From: an uncultured Plesiomonas sp.
GTDB taxonomy: Bacteria; Pseudomonadota; Gammaproteobacteria; Enterobacterales; CAMTGL01
Assembly (NCBI GenBank): GCA_947071955.1
Contig: CAMTGL010000033.1
Span: forward strand, 1-12,753
Direction: 5' to 3'
DNA: 12,753 bases
Position numbers and translations under genes: made by a program
Notes under the pieces: generated by a model
Told to the model about the DNA's origin: nothing
Database searches by the model: none
The model's input: the letters and a program-made list of their open reading frames with translations, nothing else
Shown: positions 1-7,624 of the stretch, one piece after another
Layout of the letters: each line of letters begins with the position of its first letter
Position numbering within the stretch: the first letter of the stretch is position 1

Positions 1-65
1 AATTAGTTCTTCTGATTGCAATCACGTAGAATAGCCGCATTATTTTCTTCTGAGCCCGATTACGC

Positions 66-1106
66 ATGTCATTACCTGAATGGTCCTCACTACAGCCTCA
101 TCACACTTTTGGATTACCTGCCAAAGCTCGCTGGATTAACGCGGTGACACAAGTGAGCGACTTGCTGAGTATCACACGATCATCTGCTTATCAGGAGTTA
201 CCTTTCTTGGTTTTAGGTGAGGGCAGTAATGTACTGTTTACCGATGATTTTGATGGTGTCGTGATCCTAAACCAGCTCAAGGGTATTGATATTCAAGAAG
301 ATGACTCTGCATGGCATCTGCATGTTGCGGCAGGCGAGTCATGGCATGAATTGGTGACATTCACGCTTGAACAGGGTATGGCTGGAATGGAAAATCTGGC
401 ACTGATTCCCGGTTGTTGTGGTTCTGCGCCGATTCAGAATATCGGCGCGTACGGTGTTGAGTTTGAACAGTTGTGTGCGTATGTCGATGTACTTCAGTTA
501 AGCTCTGGCGCTTCACAGCGCTTAAGTAAAGATGAATGTCAGTTCGGTTACCGTGACAGTATCTTTAAACATCAGTATCAGCACGATTATGTGATTACTG
601 CGGTGGGATTACGTTTGCCAAAACAGTGGAAGCCTGTTGCGCATTACGGTGAGCTGGCCAAACTGACAGGTGATGAGCTTACCCCCATGGCTATCTTTAC
701 GATGGTTTGTGATATGCGAAAAAGAAAATTGCCAGATCCAAAACAAGAAGGCAATGCTGGGAGTTTTTTTAAAAATCCCCTGATCAGTGCTTCACAAGCT
801 GAGCGGCTACTGGTTGATTTCCCGCACGCACCACTATATTTACAACACTCCGGTGAGTATAAAGTGGCGGCAGGCTGGTTGATTGATCAGTGTGGTTTAA
901 AAGGCTATCAAATTGGTCAGGCTCGCGTTCATCCACATCAGGCCTTAGTTTTGGTTAATACCGGTAATGCCTGTGCACATGATGTTTTATCCCTTGCACA
1001 GCATGTGCGTCAGTCGGTATTTGCTCGATTTTCAGTCTGGCTCGATCCTGAAGTGCGTTTTATCGGCCGTTTCGGTGAGGTGAATGCTGTGCAGGTACTG
1101 GAGTGA
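66..1106 (+). CDS. murB: UDP-N-acetylenolpyruvoylglucosamine reductase MurB (type I)
   Basis: Cytoplasmic FAD enzyme that reduces UDP-GlcNAc-enolpyruvate to UDP-MurNAc with NADPH, the second committed step of peptidoglycan precursor synthesis. The 346-aa product resembles E. coli MurB (342 aa) along its whole length. Visible landmarks are the FAD-binding GEGSNVLF at 51-58, IPGCCGSAPIQNIGAYG at 114-130, GYRDSIF at 161-167 with the active-site Arg163, the Tyr194 loop typical of type I enzymes, NAGSFFKNP at 230-238 with the catalytic Ser233, and DPEVRF at 327-332 with Glu329. The ATG at 66 is the only plausible start: the next codons offer no alternative and the N-terminus aligns within a few residues of the E. 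coli protein. No good Shine-Dalgarno is visible. In the 65 bases upstream only weak promoter-like boxes appear (for example TAGAAT at 27-32), so the true promoter may lie outside the window. The stop overlaps the region that starts birA. Confidence 0.97.
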   Translation: MSLPEWSSLQPHHTFGLPAKARWINAVTQVSDLLSITRSSAYQELPFLVLGEGSNVLFTDDFDGVVILNQLKGIDIQEDDSAWHLHVAAGESWHELVTFTLEQGMAGMENLALIPGCCGSAPIQNIGAYGVEFEQLCAYVDVLQLSSGASQRLSKDECQFGYRDSIFKHQYQHDYVITAVGLRLPKQWKPVAHYGELAKLTGDELTPMAIFTMVCDMRKRKLPDPKQEGNAGSFFKNPLISASQAERLLVDFPHAPLYLQHSGEYKVAAGWLIDQCGLKGYQIGQARVHPHQALVLVNTGNACAHDVLSLAQHVRQSVFARFSVWLDPEVRFIGRFGEVNAVQVLE

Positions 1107-1108
1107 AT

Positions 1109-2071
1109 ATGAAAAGTACAGATACGCCTTTGCAAATTATACAGTGGCTAGCAGATGGGCAATTTCACTCAGGCGAGCAACTCGGGAAGCGTTTAGGTAT
1201 TTCGCGCGCAGCTATTAGTAAACATATTCGGACTTTGCAAGATTGGGGATTAGATCTCTTTAGTGTCCCAGGAAAAGGGTACTGTTTGGCAGAACCTATT
1301 GAATTGTTAACAGCGGATGCAATTAAATCTATTACGCCTTCTAGTCAGTTTGAGCTGATCCCTATTATCGGTTCAACCAATCAGTATTTACTCGACAGAA
1401 TTGGCCAATTTCCTTCTGGTTATGCCTGCCTTGCTGAGTACCAGCAAGCTGGACGCGGGCGGCGTGGTCGGCCTTGGGTATCACTGTTTGGTGCCAATCT
1501 CTATTTATCAATGTACTGGCGTTTAGAGCAAGGCCCTGCAGCGGCAGTTGGCTTAAGCTTGGCTATCGGCGTGATTGTTGCTGAAGTATTGCAGCAGCTG
1601 GGTACGGATGCTATTCGGTTAAAATGGCCAAATGATCTCTATCTGAATGATAAAAAAGTAGCGGGTATTTTGGTTGAGTTAACCGGACAAACCGGTGATG
1701 CGGCACATATCGTGATGGGAATGGGGATTAATGTCTCGCTTCCTGCTTCTGTTCGTAGTCGCATTGACCAGCCGATTTCATGTTTAAAAGATGTATGCCC
1801 GACACTTCCACGCAACCAGCTTGCTGGGCGCTTATTAAAAGCGCTGGAAGAGAATCTTCCGCTGTATGAACAACAGGGCTTATCGGCATTTTATGAGCGC
1901 TGGAATGCACTCGATAACTTTACGGGTAGACCGGTGAAGTTGTTGATGGGCGAACAGCAAATTGAAGGTGTTGCTTGCGGTATTGACTCACACGGCGCAC
2001 TGCGCTTGCGCTTACCCAGCGGAGAGTTAAAAAGCTTTGTCGGTGGGGAAATTTCACTGCGTCCACTTTAG
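1109..2071 (+). CDS. birA: Bifunctional biotin-protein ligase / biotin operon repressor BirA
   Basis: Activates biotin to biotinyl-AMP and transfers it to the lysine of carboxylase carrier proteins; the holo form dimerises and represses biotin biosynthesis genes in relatives. The 320-aa product shows an N-terminal winged helix-turn-helix (about 18-45, SGEQLGKRLGISRAAISKHI), so it is the regulatory group II type. The catalytic domain carries GRGRRGR at 115-121 (adenylate-binding loop), KWPND at 172-176, DKKVAGILVE at 181-190 with Lys183, and a C-terminal SH3-like domain ending GGEISLR. A GTG at 1103 would overlap the murB stop, but I chose the ATG at 1109: GGAG at 1100-1103 is well placed before it and the N-terminus then aligns with E. 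coli BirA (321 aa). The gap to murB is 2 bases, so the pair is almost certainly cotranscribed. No biotin gene or operator is visible here; any targets lie elsewhere. Confidence 0.96.
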   Translation: MKSTDTPLQIIQWLADGQFHSGEQLGKRLGISRAAISKHIRTLQDWGLDLFSVPGKGYCLAEPIELLTADAIKSITPSSQFELIPIIGSTNQYLLDRIGQFPSGYACLAEYQQAGRGRRGRPWVSLFGANLYLSMYWRLEQGPAAAVGLSLAIGVIVAEVLQQLGTDAIRLKWPNDLYLNDKKVAGILVELTGQTGDAAHIVMGMGINVSLPASVRSRIDQPISCLKDVCPTLPRNQLAGRLLKALEENLPLYEQQGLSAFYERWNALDNFTGRPVKLLMGEQQIEGVACGIDSHGALRLRLPSGELKSFVGGEISLRPL

Positions 2072-2106
2072 TAAACTGATAGCTTCAATACTCATTGCAA
2101 CAAATA

Positions 2107-2144
2107 AAAAGGCCGCAGCATAATGGTATGTACTGCGGCCTTTT
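2107..2144. terminator. Bidirectional intrinsic terminator between convergent birA and mrcA
   Basis: An 8-bp GC-rich stem, GGCCGCAG (2111-2118) with CTGCGGCC (2133-2140), is flanked by AAAA (2107-2110) and TTTT (2141-2144). The stem can extend through CATA/TATG (2119-2122/2127-2130) with a two-base bulge, leaving an ATGG loop. The symmetrical A and T tracts mean each strand reads as a hairpin followed by U residues, which suits the convergent ends of birA (2071) and mrcA (2181). The rest of the 109-base gap holds nothing else I can support. Confidence 0.9.
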
Positions 2145-2180
2145 GATACATCAATGCCAAATAAAGTATTGAGAGCTAAA

Positions 2181-4742
2181 TCAGAACAACTCTTGTTGAG
2201 AGCCCGAGCTATCGATGATGGTTGTTCCTACTTCATGTGTTGGCTTTTCTGTTGGTTCTGTTCCGGGAATAAAATACTCAACCCGTGCACGGCCAGACCC
2301 ATCGGCGTATTGACCGGTTGTCATGTCAATCGGGATACTTAAAATACCGCCAGGGCTCTGTTTTGGTTGCTCAGGGATCCCGTTAAGCGCAGCCTGCATA
2401 AATGCGTTCCATGCTGGCTGGGCTGATTTTGCGCCCCCTTCGTAACCTGAAATAACTTGGCCACTTAAGTTTGGATTTTGTGTTGAACGGCCCAATTCGC
2501 GGCGGTGATCGTCAAAACCAACCCATACAGTCGTTACCGTACTCGGCCCGTATCCAGAGTACCACGCATCTTTTGAATTATTGGTGGTACCGGTTTTACC
2601 GCCAATATCATGCCGTTTGAGCAATTTTGCTGCTCGCCAGCCAGTACCTTGCCAGCCGGCACCCGGTTCACCCCAAATAGCAGACTCGAGTGCATCACGA
2701 ATTAAAAATGCCAGTTGGGTACTGATAACATGCGGTGCATAACCTTCACTGGTTTCCGTCTGTGTAAGCAGCGGTGTATCAACATGCTCAATTTGTGGCA
2801 TAGGTACTGCCCCGTCTTGTGCAGGAAGATCTTCAGTTAGTGCGTTACCCAATACTGCTGCTTTTGCTGTTGTACCGTATACCACCGGTATATTGCAGGT
2901 TCCCGTACAGGCAATCAGTGGTTTGGTTTCCTCCAGCAATTTACCGTTTGAGTCCTCAATTTTGCTGATGAAATAAGGCGTAATTAAATAGCCACCATTG
3001 GCAAAAACTGAGTAACCGCGTGCGACAGACAGCGGGGTAAAATCAGCCGCTCCCAGCGCTAAAGACTCATAGCGGGAGATGTTGGCAGGATTAAAGCCAA
3101 AACGCTCAAGAAAATCAGCCGCAAAATTAACGCCAATTGCCCGTAATGCGCGGACCATCATCACGTTTTTTGACAGACCTAACCCTTCACGTAACCGTAG
3201 AGGACCATCATAAACTGCAGGTGAGTTCTTTGGCCGCCAATTGCTGCCAGCACCAGAATCCCAGCGGGTAATCGGGGCGTCATTGAGAATAGTGGCTAAA
3301 GATAACCCTTTTTCTAATGCCGCGGCGTAGATAAACGGTTTAATGTTGGAGCCGACCTGACGAATTGACTGCGTTACGCGGTTAAATTTGCTCTGGTTAT
3401 AGCTAAAACCGCCAACCAGCGCTTTTACTGCGCCATTGTCTGGGTTAAGCGAAACCAGTGCAGAGTTGACATCGGGGACTTGGCCTAGCCACCAGACATC
3501 ATTGAGTGATCGAACCCAAATCTGCTCACCAGCATTGAGCACTGTACGGGCACTTTTAGGTGATGCACCTTGACGGGTATCGCTGATAAACGGGCGAGCC
3601 CATTTGATGCCATCCCAGTTCAGCGTAATGCTCTCACCATTACCGAGCAGCGCGGTGGCACTTTTATCCTGTACCGCCGTCACAACAGCGGCCTGAAACG
3701 GGCCATAAGTGGGTAAATTTTTCAGGCTGCTGACGATCTTACTGCTATCCCAAACCGGCTGACCACTTTTCCATAGCTGGTTAGCAGGGCCTCGGTAGCC
3801 GTGGCGCATATCGTAACCGATAACATTATCTTGCAATGCATTATCGGCTGCAGCTTGTACGCTGGAGTCAACCGTGGTGTAGACCTTAAAGCCATCGGTA
3901 TATGCATCTTCACCGTAGCGGCTGAACATCTCTTGGCGAACCATTTCCGCCAAATACGGTGCATTTAATTCAATTTCAGCACCGTGATAGCTGGCAACAA
4001 TCGGCTGTTTAATTGCCTCTTGATACTGGCTTTGGGTGATGTAGTTCTCTTCCCGCATCCGAGAGAGCACCACATTACGGCGGTTTTCTGAGCGAGTCAG
4101 TGAATAGAGAGGGTTCAATGTTGACGGCGCTTTAGGTAGGCCCGCAATGATCGCCATTTCACTCAACGTCAGTTGATCAATATCCTTTCCAAAGTAAACG
4201 CGTGCGGCCGCACCGACACCGTAGGCACGGTAGCCTAAATAAATTTTATTCAGGTATAGGTCAAGAATTTCGTTTTTTGTCAGTAACTGTTCAATGCGTA
4301 GCGCCAAAAAAACCTCTTTGACTTTACGCATAATGGTTTTTTCAGGGCTGAGGAAAAAGTTACGAGCTAACTGTTGGGTGATGGTACTTGCACCCTGTTT
4401 TGCATGCCCGGCGGTCAAAGAAACCAAGGCAGCTCGCAAAATTCCAATTGGATCAATACCATCATGTTGATAGAAGCGGCTATCTTCTGTTGCAATAAAG
4501 GCATTCACCAGTTGCGGTGGAATTTGTTCTAGTGTCAGGGGGATACGGCGCTTCTCACCAAACTGAGAAATCAGTTTGCCATCGGCACTGTAAACCTGCA
4601 TAGGGGTTTGCAATCGGACATCACGCAACGTTGCAACATCGGGCAACTGAGGCTTGACGTAAACATATAAGCCGTACACTGAAGCGCCTCCCAGAAGGAT
4701 GCAACTAAGTGTAACGACAAAAAAATACTTTATGAGCTTCAC
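2181..4742 (-). CDS. mrcA: Penicillin-binding protein 1A (bifunctional glycosyltransferase/transpeptidase)
   Basis: Class A PBP of the inner membrane that polymerises lipid II into glycan strands and cross-links the stem peptides. The 853-aa product aligns end to end with E. coli PBP1a (850 aa). Order of parts: short cytoplasmic tail and one membrane segment (about 6-29); GT51 glycosyltransferase with ATEDSRF at 84-90 (catalytic Glu86) and GASTITQQLARNFF from 117; a PBP1a-type OB-like insert around 315-420; and the transpeptidase with SNIK (Ser465 nucleophile, Lys468), SKN at 524-526 and KTGT at 716-719. The start is GTG, supported by GGGAA seven bases upstream and by an N-terminus matching E. 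coli (MKLIKYF against MKFVKYF). It is transcribed away from pilM; mrcA next to pilMNOPQ is a conserved arrangement in this class, and PilMNOPQ must span the wall this enzyme builds. Confidence 0.97.
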   Translation of the reverse strand: MKLIKYFFVVTLSCILLGGASVYGLYVYVKPQLPDVATLRDVRLQTPMQVYSADGKLISQFGEKRRIPLTLEQIPPQLVNAFIATEDSRFYQHDGIDPIGILRAALVSLTAGHAKQGASTITQQLARNFFLSPEKTIMRKVKEVFLALRIEQLLTKNEILDLYLNKIYLGYRAYGVGAAARVYFGKDIDQLTLSEMAIIAGLPKAPSTLNPLYSLTRSENRRNVVLSRMREENYITQSQYQEAIKQPIVASYHGAEIELNAPYLAEMVRQEMFSRYGEDAYTDGFKVYTTVDSSVQAAADNALQDNVIGYDMRHGYRGPANQLWKSGQPVWDSSKIVSSLKNLPTYGPFQAAVVTAVQDKSATALLGNGESITLNWDGIKWARPFISDTRQGASPKSARTVLNAGEQIWVRSLNDVWWLGQVPDVNSALVSLNPDNGAVKALVGGFSYNQSKFNRVTQSIRQVGSNIKPFIYAAALEKGLSLATILNDAPITRWDSGAGSNWRPKNSPAVYDGPLRLREGLGLSKNVMMVRALRAIGVNFAADFLERFGFNPANISRYESLALGAADFTPLSVARGYSVFANGGYLITPYFISKIEDSNGKLLEETKPLIACTGTCNIPVVYGTTAKAAVLGNALTEDLPAQDGAVPMPQIEHVDTPLLTQTETSEGYAPHVISTQLAFLIRDALESAIWGEPGAGWQGTGWRAAKLLKRHDIGGKTGTTNNSKDAWYSGYGPSTVTTVWVGFDDHRRELGRSTQNPNLSGQVISGYEGGAKSAQPAWNAFMQAALNGIPEQPKQSPGGILSIPIDMTTGQYADGSGRARVEYFIPGTEPTEKPTHEVGTTIIDSSGSQQELF

Positions 4743-4794
4743 CTGAGAATTCCCGCGATTAAAGCAGCTAACGGTTTATTAACAATAAGTGCGT

Positions 4795-4822
4795 AGTATA
4801 AAGGCATGGCGTAAAAGGGTAA
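4795..4822 (-). promoter_or_regulatory. Candidate sigma70 promoter of mrcA
   Basis: Read on the minus strand, TATACT (4800-4795) is a one-mismatch -10 box and TTACCC (4822-4817) is a weak -35 box, separated by 16 bases. Transcription would begin near 4788, giving a leader of about 45 bases before the GTG of mrcA. A 13-bp AT-rich inverted repeat, TTATT-AAC-AATAA (4776-4788), lies exactly at the predicted start point. The assignment rests on box similarity and position only. Confidence 0.4.
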
Positions 4823-4847
4823 CCCCTTAGCTGTTTTTTTCTTCGCA

Positions 4848-4887
4848 CTTTCGTCAGTTTGCTTAGTTTTTTTTGATCTTTCGTCAG
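4848..4887. repeat. Perfect 10-bp direct repeat CTTTCGTCAG, 30-bp period, upstream of pilM
   Basis: CTTTCGTCAG occurs at 4848-4857 and again at 4878-4887, so the copies start exactly 30 bp apart, close to three helical turns. The stretch between contains a T8 tract. The repeats lie in the divergent mrcA/pilM spacer, 30 bases before the pilM ATG, where a regulator could touch the same DNA face twice. No known operator is recognised in the unit, so the regulatory role is inference. No convincing sigma70 pair for pilM was found here: the best -35-like box, TTGATC at 4873-4878, has no well-spaced -10 box. Confidence 0.45.
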
Positions 4888-4917
4888 AAGCACATCAATA
4901 AGATGTATGGGAGAGTC

Positions 4918-5880
4918 ATGTTTGCACGCTCTGTCAGTGTAGGGTTGGACATTGCCAGTGATGCCGTTCGGGTTGTGTGGTGCCGTTCGCGTCGACAAGG
5001 CTGGGAGCTGTTGGGTTGGCATAGCATTGCCCTGCCAACCGGCACATTTCAAGGCGACCGTTTAGTGCAACCTGAGCTGCTTAAGGGTGTATTACTTCAG
5101 GTGCAAAAAATACTGCCCCGCCGTCTGGCTCGGCTCAGTATTGCACTGCCCGGTTCGGCGGTTATGCAGAAAACCTTAATGGTGGATGCTTTTTTAACCG
5201 AGCAAGAGCGTTTATTTCGGGTGGAAGCTGAACTTCCGGCTCTGTTTCCGCTGCCACCGCATGAACTGGCATTTGATTTTCGTGCCGAAGGTGTACCTAC
5301 GGCCAATGGCCGTATCAAACTGGTTGTTACGGCTGCGCGCCGTGAGCTAATGAATGAGTACCTTTCGATGTTGACACAAGGCGGGTTAACGGCAGATGTG
5401 GTGGATATTAGCCCATTAGCATTAAGGCGTGCCGTTGATCTTGCTCGCAGTGCGCTGCCAGCCGGTATTGAGTTTGGGCAACAACTGTTAGTGCATTTAT
5501 CCTCACGCAACATTTTGGTCTCTTCTGTGCCGGATGCACCGCTGTTCTTTCGCGATCAACCTTTGAATATCCCACTACAAGATGATTCAACACCCTTTAT
5601 TCCTGGAAATTTACTGCAAGAGCAGTGGCTCAATGAAGTGACTCGCCAGATTGGACTGATCCGTCAGATGTACCACTCAACGGGCCGTCAATCCAACGGT
5701 TTGCTGGTTAGCGGGCAGATTAATGAAAGTGAAGCGCGCTTATTGAGTGCCCAGCTTTCGATTCCAGTACAGGGTTGGTCACCCTTTGCGGGGCTTTCTT
5801 TAACGGTTAGCACACCGCAGCAAGAAGATGCATGGCCGTTTACGTTAGCCTGTGGCTTGGCTGTGTGGGAGGCAAGCTGA
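4918..5880 (+). CDS. pilM: Type IV pilus assembly protein PilM (actin-like)
   Basis: Cytoplasmic actin-fold protein that binds the N-terminal tail of PilN and links the pilus motor to the periplasmic alignment complex. The 320-aa product has the N-terminal nucleotide-binding segment GLDIASDAVRVVW (9-21), a middle AVDLARSAL region after VVDISPLALRR (161-171), and the closing ACGLAVWE (311-318) of the family. The second phosphate motif, usually with Asp-Ile-Gly, reads LLVHLSSRNIL at 190-200, so nucleotide binding may be weakened. Start choice: the ATG at 4918 has GGGAG at 4909-4913; a TTG at 4873 or ATG at 4903 would lengthen the protein but have no ribosome site and add unlike sequence. The TGA stop shares one base with the ATG of pilN. 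It is the first gene of pilMNOPQ. Identity follows from the family motifs and the operon order. Confidence 0.9.
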   Translation: MFARSVSVGLDIASDAVRVVWCRSRRQGWELLGWHSIALPTGTFQGDRLVQPELLKGVLLQVQKILPRRLARLSIALPGSAVMQKTLMVDAFLTEQERLFRVEAELPALFPLPPHELAFDFRAEGVPTANGRIKLVVTAARRELMNEYLSMLTQGGLTADVVDISPLALRRAVDLARSALPAGIEFGQQLLVHLSSRNILVSSVPDAPLFFRDQPLNIPLQDDSTPFIPGNLLQEQWLNEVTRQIGLIRQMYHSTGRQSNGLLVSGQINESEARLLSAQLSIPVQGWSPFAGLSLTVSTPQQEDAWPFTLACGLAVWEAS

Positions 5881-6449
5881 TGAAAGGCATTAATTTATTG
5901 CCGTGGCGCGAATTGGAACGGCAGCAAAAACAGCAACTGTTTTTACAGCAAGTTTCGGTATGGGCAGGTGTCTGGTGTTTGTTGCTGGCGGCCGTATGGC
6001 TGAGTATTTCACAGCTCAATGATACACAGCAAAACCGTTTAGCACGTTTGCAATCAGAAATCACGACCCTTGATATTAAATTGGCCGAGTTACGAGACAT
6101 CAAAGCAAAAGAAGAACTGGTCAATAAGCGGATTGCAGCGGTATCGGCACTGCAACGCCAGCGTGATCAGGTCACCCGCCTGTTTAACCTCTTACCACTG
6201 GTGGTTCCGACCGGCGTGTATATCGACAAAATCACCCTAAACGGTGAGCGGGTTGAAATTACTGGCCGCAGTGAGTCTAACGTACGCCTCTCCTCGATGG
6301 TACGGCAGGTTGAATCCTCTTATTGGCTCGATGCTGTATCAATTGATGCGATTGTGGCCAATAAAGATGGCGCAAGTTTTGATGAATTCAAAATGCGTTT
6401 TCAGCTGTTATCGGAAATGAAGCAAAAGCTTGGAGAGATCAAAGGATGA
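5880..6449 (+). CDS. pilN: Type IV pilus inner-membrane assembly protein PilN
   Basis: Bitopic inner-membrane protein that joins PilM in the cytoplasm to PilO in the periplasm. The 189-aa product begins with the PilN hallmark INLLPWRE (4-11), the tail known to bind PilM. One membrane helix follows at about 25-44, then a coiled-coil-like stretch (46-100, rich in Leu, Gln, Arg and Lys), then a small ferredoxin-like domain (about 105-175, VPTGVYIDKITL). The ATG at 5880 was chosen because it places INLLPWRE at the N-terminus and makes a TGATG junction with pilM; the in-frame ATG at 5832 would add residues encoded inside pilM. Its TGA stop sits in an ATGA overlap with pilO, which suggests translational coupling. 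Confidence 0.94.
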   Translation: MKGINLLPWRELERQQKQQLFLQQVSVWAGVWCLLLAAVWLSISQLNDTQQNRLARLQSEITTLDIKLAELRDIKAKEELVNKRIAAVSALQRQRDQVTRLFNLLPLVVPTGVYIDKITLNGERVEITGRSESNVRLSSMVRQVESSYWLDAVSIDAIVANKDGASFDEFKMRFQLLSEMKQKLGEIKG

Positions 6450-7054
6450 GCCAGTGGAGTGAACTCGACCTCGATCAGATAGCCTACTGGCCACGCAAAA
6501 TGCAGTGGATATTTATCAGCTTGGTTACCGTTATTGTCTGTGCTGCGGTGGCATGGTTTATCTTACTGCCTGACTGGCAGGATTACCAAGATGCACAAGC
6601 TAAAGAGCAAGAGATGCTGCTGCAAATTCGCAGTAAGGCTAATCTGGCGGCACAATTGCCGATTGCTCGAGAGCGGTATCGGTTATTAACCAATCAGTTG
6701 GCACTGCTGAGCCGACAATTGCCCTCGCAAGATGAGCTGGCCTCGTTACTTGATTCTATCACTATGGTCGGAACACGTAACGGTATGCAGTTTGATCGTA
6801 TCAACTGGATGACGCCACAACCACAAGGGCTACTACAGGCGCTGCCGTTGCAACTAGAGTTGAAAGGCTCATTTTCAGAGCTGGGGCAGTTTTCAAGTGA
6901 TATTGCCTTGTTACCGCGCATTATTACCCTCAGTGACCTGACATTAGAGCGCAAACAGGAAGAGAACCTTGGCTTTTCGGTACGGGCAACGACCTTTCGT
7001 TTGTTGAGTGCCGATGAGCTCAAAGCACTGCAACCTGCCGAGGTGAAACCATGA
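6446..7054 (+). CDS. pilO: Type IV pilus inner-membrane assembly protein PilO
   Basis: Bitopic partner of PilN; the heterodimer bridges the inner membrane to PilP. The 202-aa product has a short cytoplasmic N-terminus with WSELDLDQI, one membrane helix at about 21-41, a coiled-coil-like region (about 48-95, ending QLPSQDELASLLDSI, a typical PilO stretch), and a C-terminal ferredoxin-like domain (about 105-190) with LPLQLELKGSFSELGQF. Its ATG lies in an ATGA overlap with the pilN stop, eight bases after GGAGAG (6432-6437), and its own stop overlaps the pilP start in the same way. The sequence is less conserved than its neighbours, as usual for PilO, so the call combines topology, motif and position. 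Confidence 0.92.
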   Translation: MSQWSELDLDQIAYWPRKMQWIFISLVTVIVCAAVAWFILLPDWQDYQDAQAKEQEMLLQIRSKANLAAQLPIARERYRLLTNQLALLSRQLPSQDELASLLDSITMVGTRNGMQFDRINWMTPQPQGLLQALPLQLELKGSFSELGQFSSDIALLPRIITLSDLTLERKQEENLGFSVRATTFRLLSADELKALQPAEVKP

Positions 7055-7596
7055 TGAGCAATCAACAGGGGATCCGGTGTGTTGCACTACTTGGCATCGG
7101 TCTGTTGCTGGCAGGATGCGGTGACAGTGATCAGCAGGATTTGGATCTCGTCTTACAAGATATCTACAGTGGCGTGCCGTTTGAGAAAATGACACCGCCA
7201 AAGGCACTCGAGCGCACCGGGCGTTTGCTATTTGTTGCTGCGCCGCTGCGTAACCCGTTTATGACGCCACAGATGGAAGTGGCAGGCGATCGTGGATTTG
7301 ACTGCGCACAGCCCAATACAGAGCGCAAGAAAACCGCCTTAGAGCAGTACGGCCTGGAAAAACTTAAGTTTCGTGGTGTGATTGGCGATAAAGCCCAGTT
7401 GTGGGCCTTGATTGAGACTCCTGATGCAGAGCTGGTCCGCATTGGTACCGGTGATTATATCGGGCTGAACTGGGGCAGCATCAATAAAGTGAGTGCATCG
7501 GCAATTGAGCTTAATGAAATGATCAGTGATGGCCGTGGCTGCTGGCAGCAACGGCAGGTCGCGTTGGCGCTGGATACATCGCCTTTTGGTAGCTGA
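7051..7596 (+). CDS. pilP: Type IV pilus lipoprotein PilP
   Basis: Lipoprotein that connects the PilN/PilO dimer to the N0 domain of the PilQ secretin. The 181-aa product has a lipoprotein signal with lipobox LAGC, giving a lipidated Cys23 followed by Gly, not Asp, so the residue rule does not predict inner-membrane retention. A flexible stretch with PLRNPF (65-70) precedes the C-terminal HR-like beta domain (about 97-175, LEQYGLEKLKFRGVIGDKAQ and GDYIGLNWGSINKV). Two further cysteines, Cys85 and Cys164, could pair in the periplasm. The start ATG overlaps the pilO stop (ATGA) and has GAGGTG at 7040-7045. A second ATG follows directly, so the exact first Met is uncertain by one codon. A 28-base gap separates it from pilQ. 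Confidence 0.93.
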   Translation: MMSNQQGIRCVALLGIGLLLAGCGDSDQQDLDLVLQDIYSGVPFEKMTPPKALERTGRLLFVAAPLRNPFMTPQMEVAGDRGFDCAQPNTERKKTALEQYGLEKLKFRGVIGDKAQLWALIETPDAELVRIGTGDYIGLNWGSINKVSASAIELNEMISDGRGCWQQRQVALALDTSPFGS

Positions 7597-7624
7597 TAGG
7601 TTACACAGAATATAGGATAAAATA

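Noticed and set aside
1..65. End of an rRNA operon (5S) before murB, as in E. coli rrnB-murB
   Set aside because: The 65 visible bases do not resemble 5S rRNA or a strong terminator hairpin; the region further left is not available.
1103..1108. GTG at 1103 as the birA start, adding two residues
   Set aside because: The GTG overlaps the GGAG ribosome site, while ATG at 1109 is well spaced from it and aligns with E. coli BirA.
4786..4794. AAGTGCGTA as a Pasteurellaceae DNA uptake sequence (AAGTGCGGT)
   Set aside because: It differs from the core, occurs as an isolated instance, and nothing else points to Pasteurellaceae.
4815..4828. AAGGG-TAAC-CCCTT hairpin as a terminator
   Set aside because: The stem is only 5 bp and the T tract does not follow directly; it overlaps the candidate mrcA -35 box.
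4873..4917. TTG at 4873 or ATG at 4903 as pilM start
   Set aside because: Neither has a ribosome site, the added residues do not look like PilM, and one copy of the upstream direct repeat would fall inside the coding region.
4743..4917. Sigma54 (-24/-12) promoter for pilM
   Set aside because: No GG-N10-GC pair with the flanking consensus was found in the spacer.
4768..5052. 94-aa ORF on the minus strand across the mrcA/pilM spacer
   Set aside because: It overlaps the start of pilM and the candidate mrcA promoter, has no ribosome site or recognisable domain, and looks like chance.
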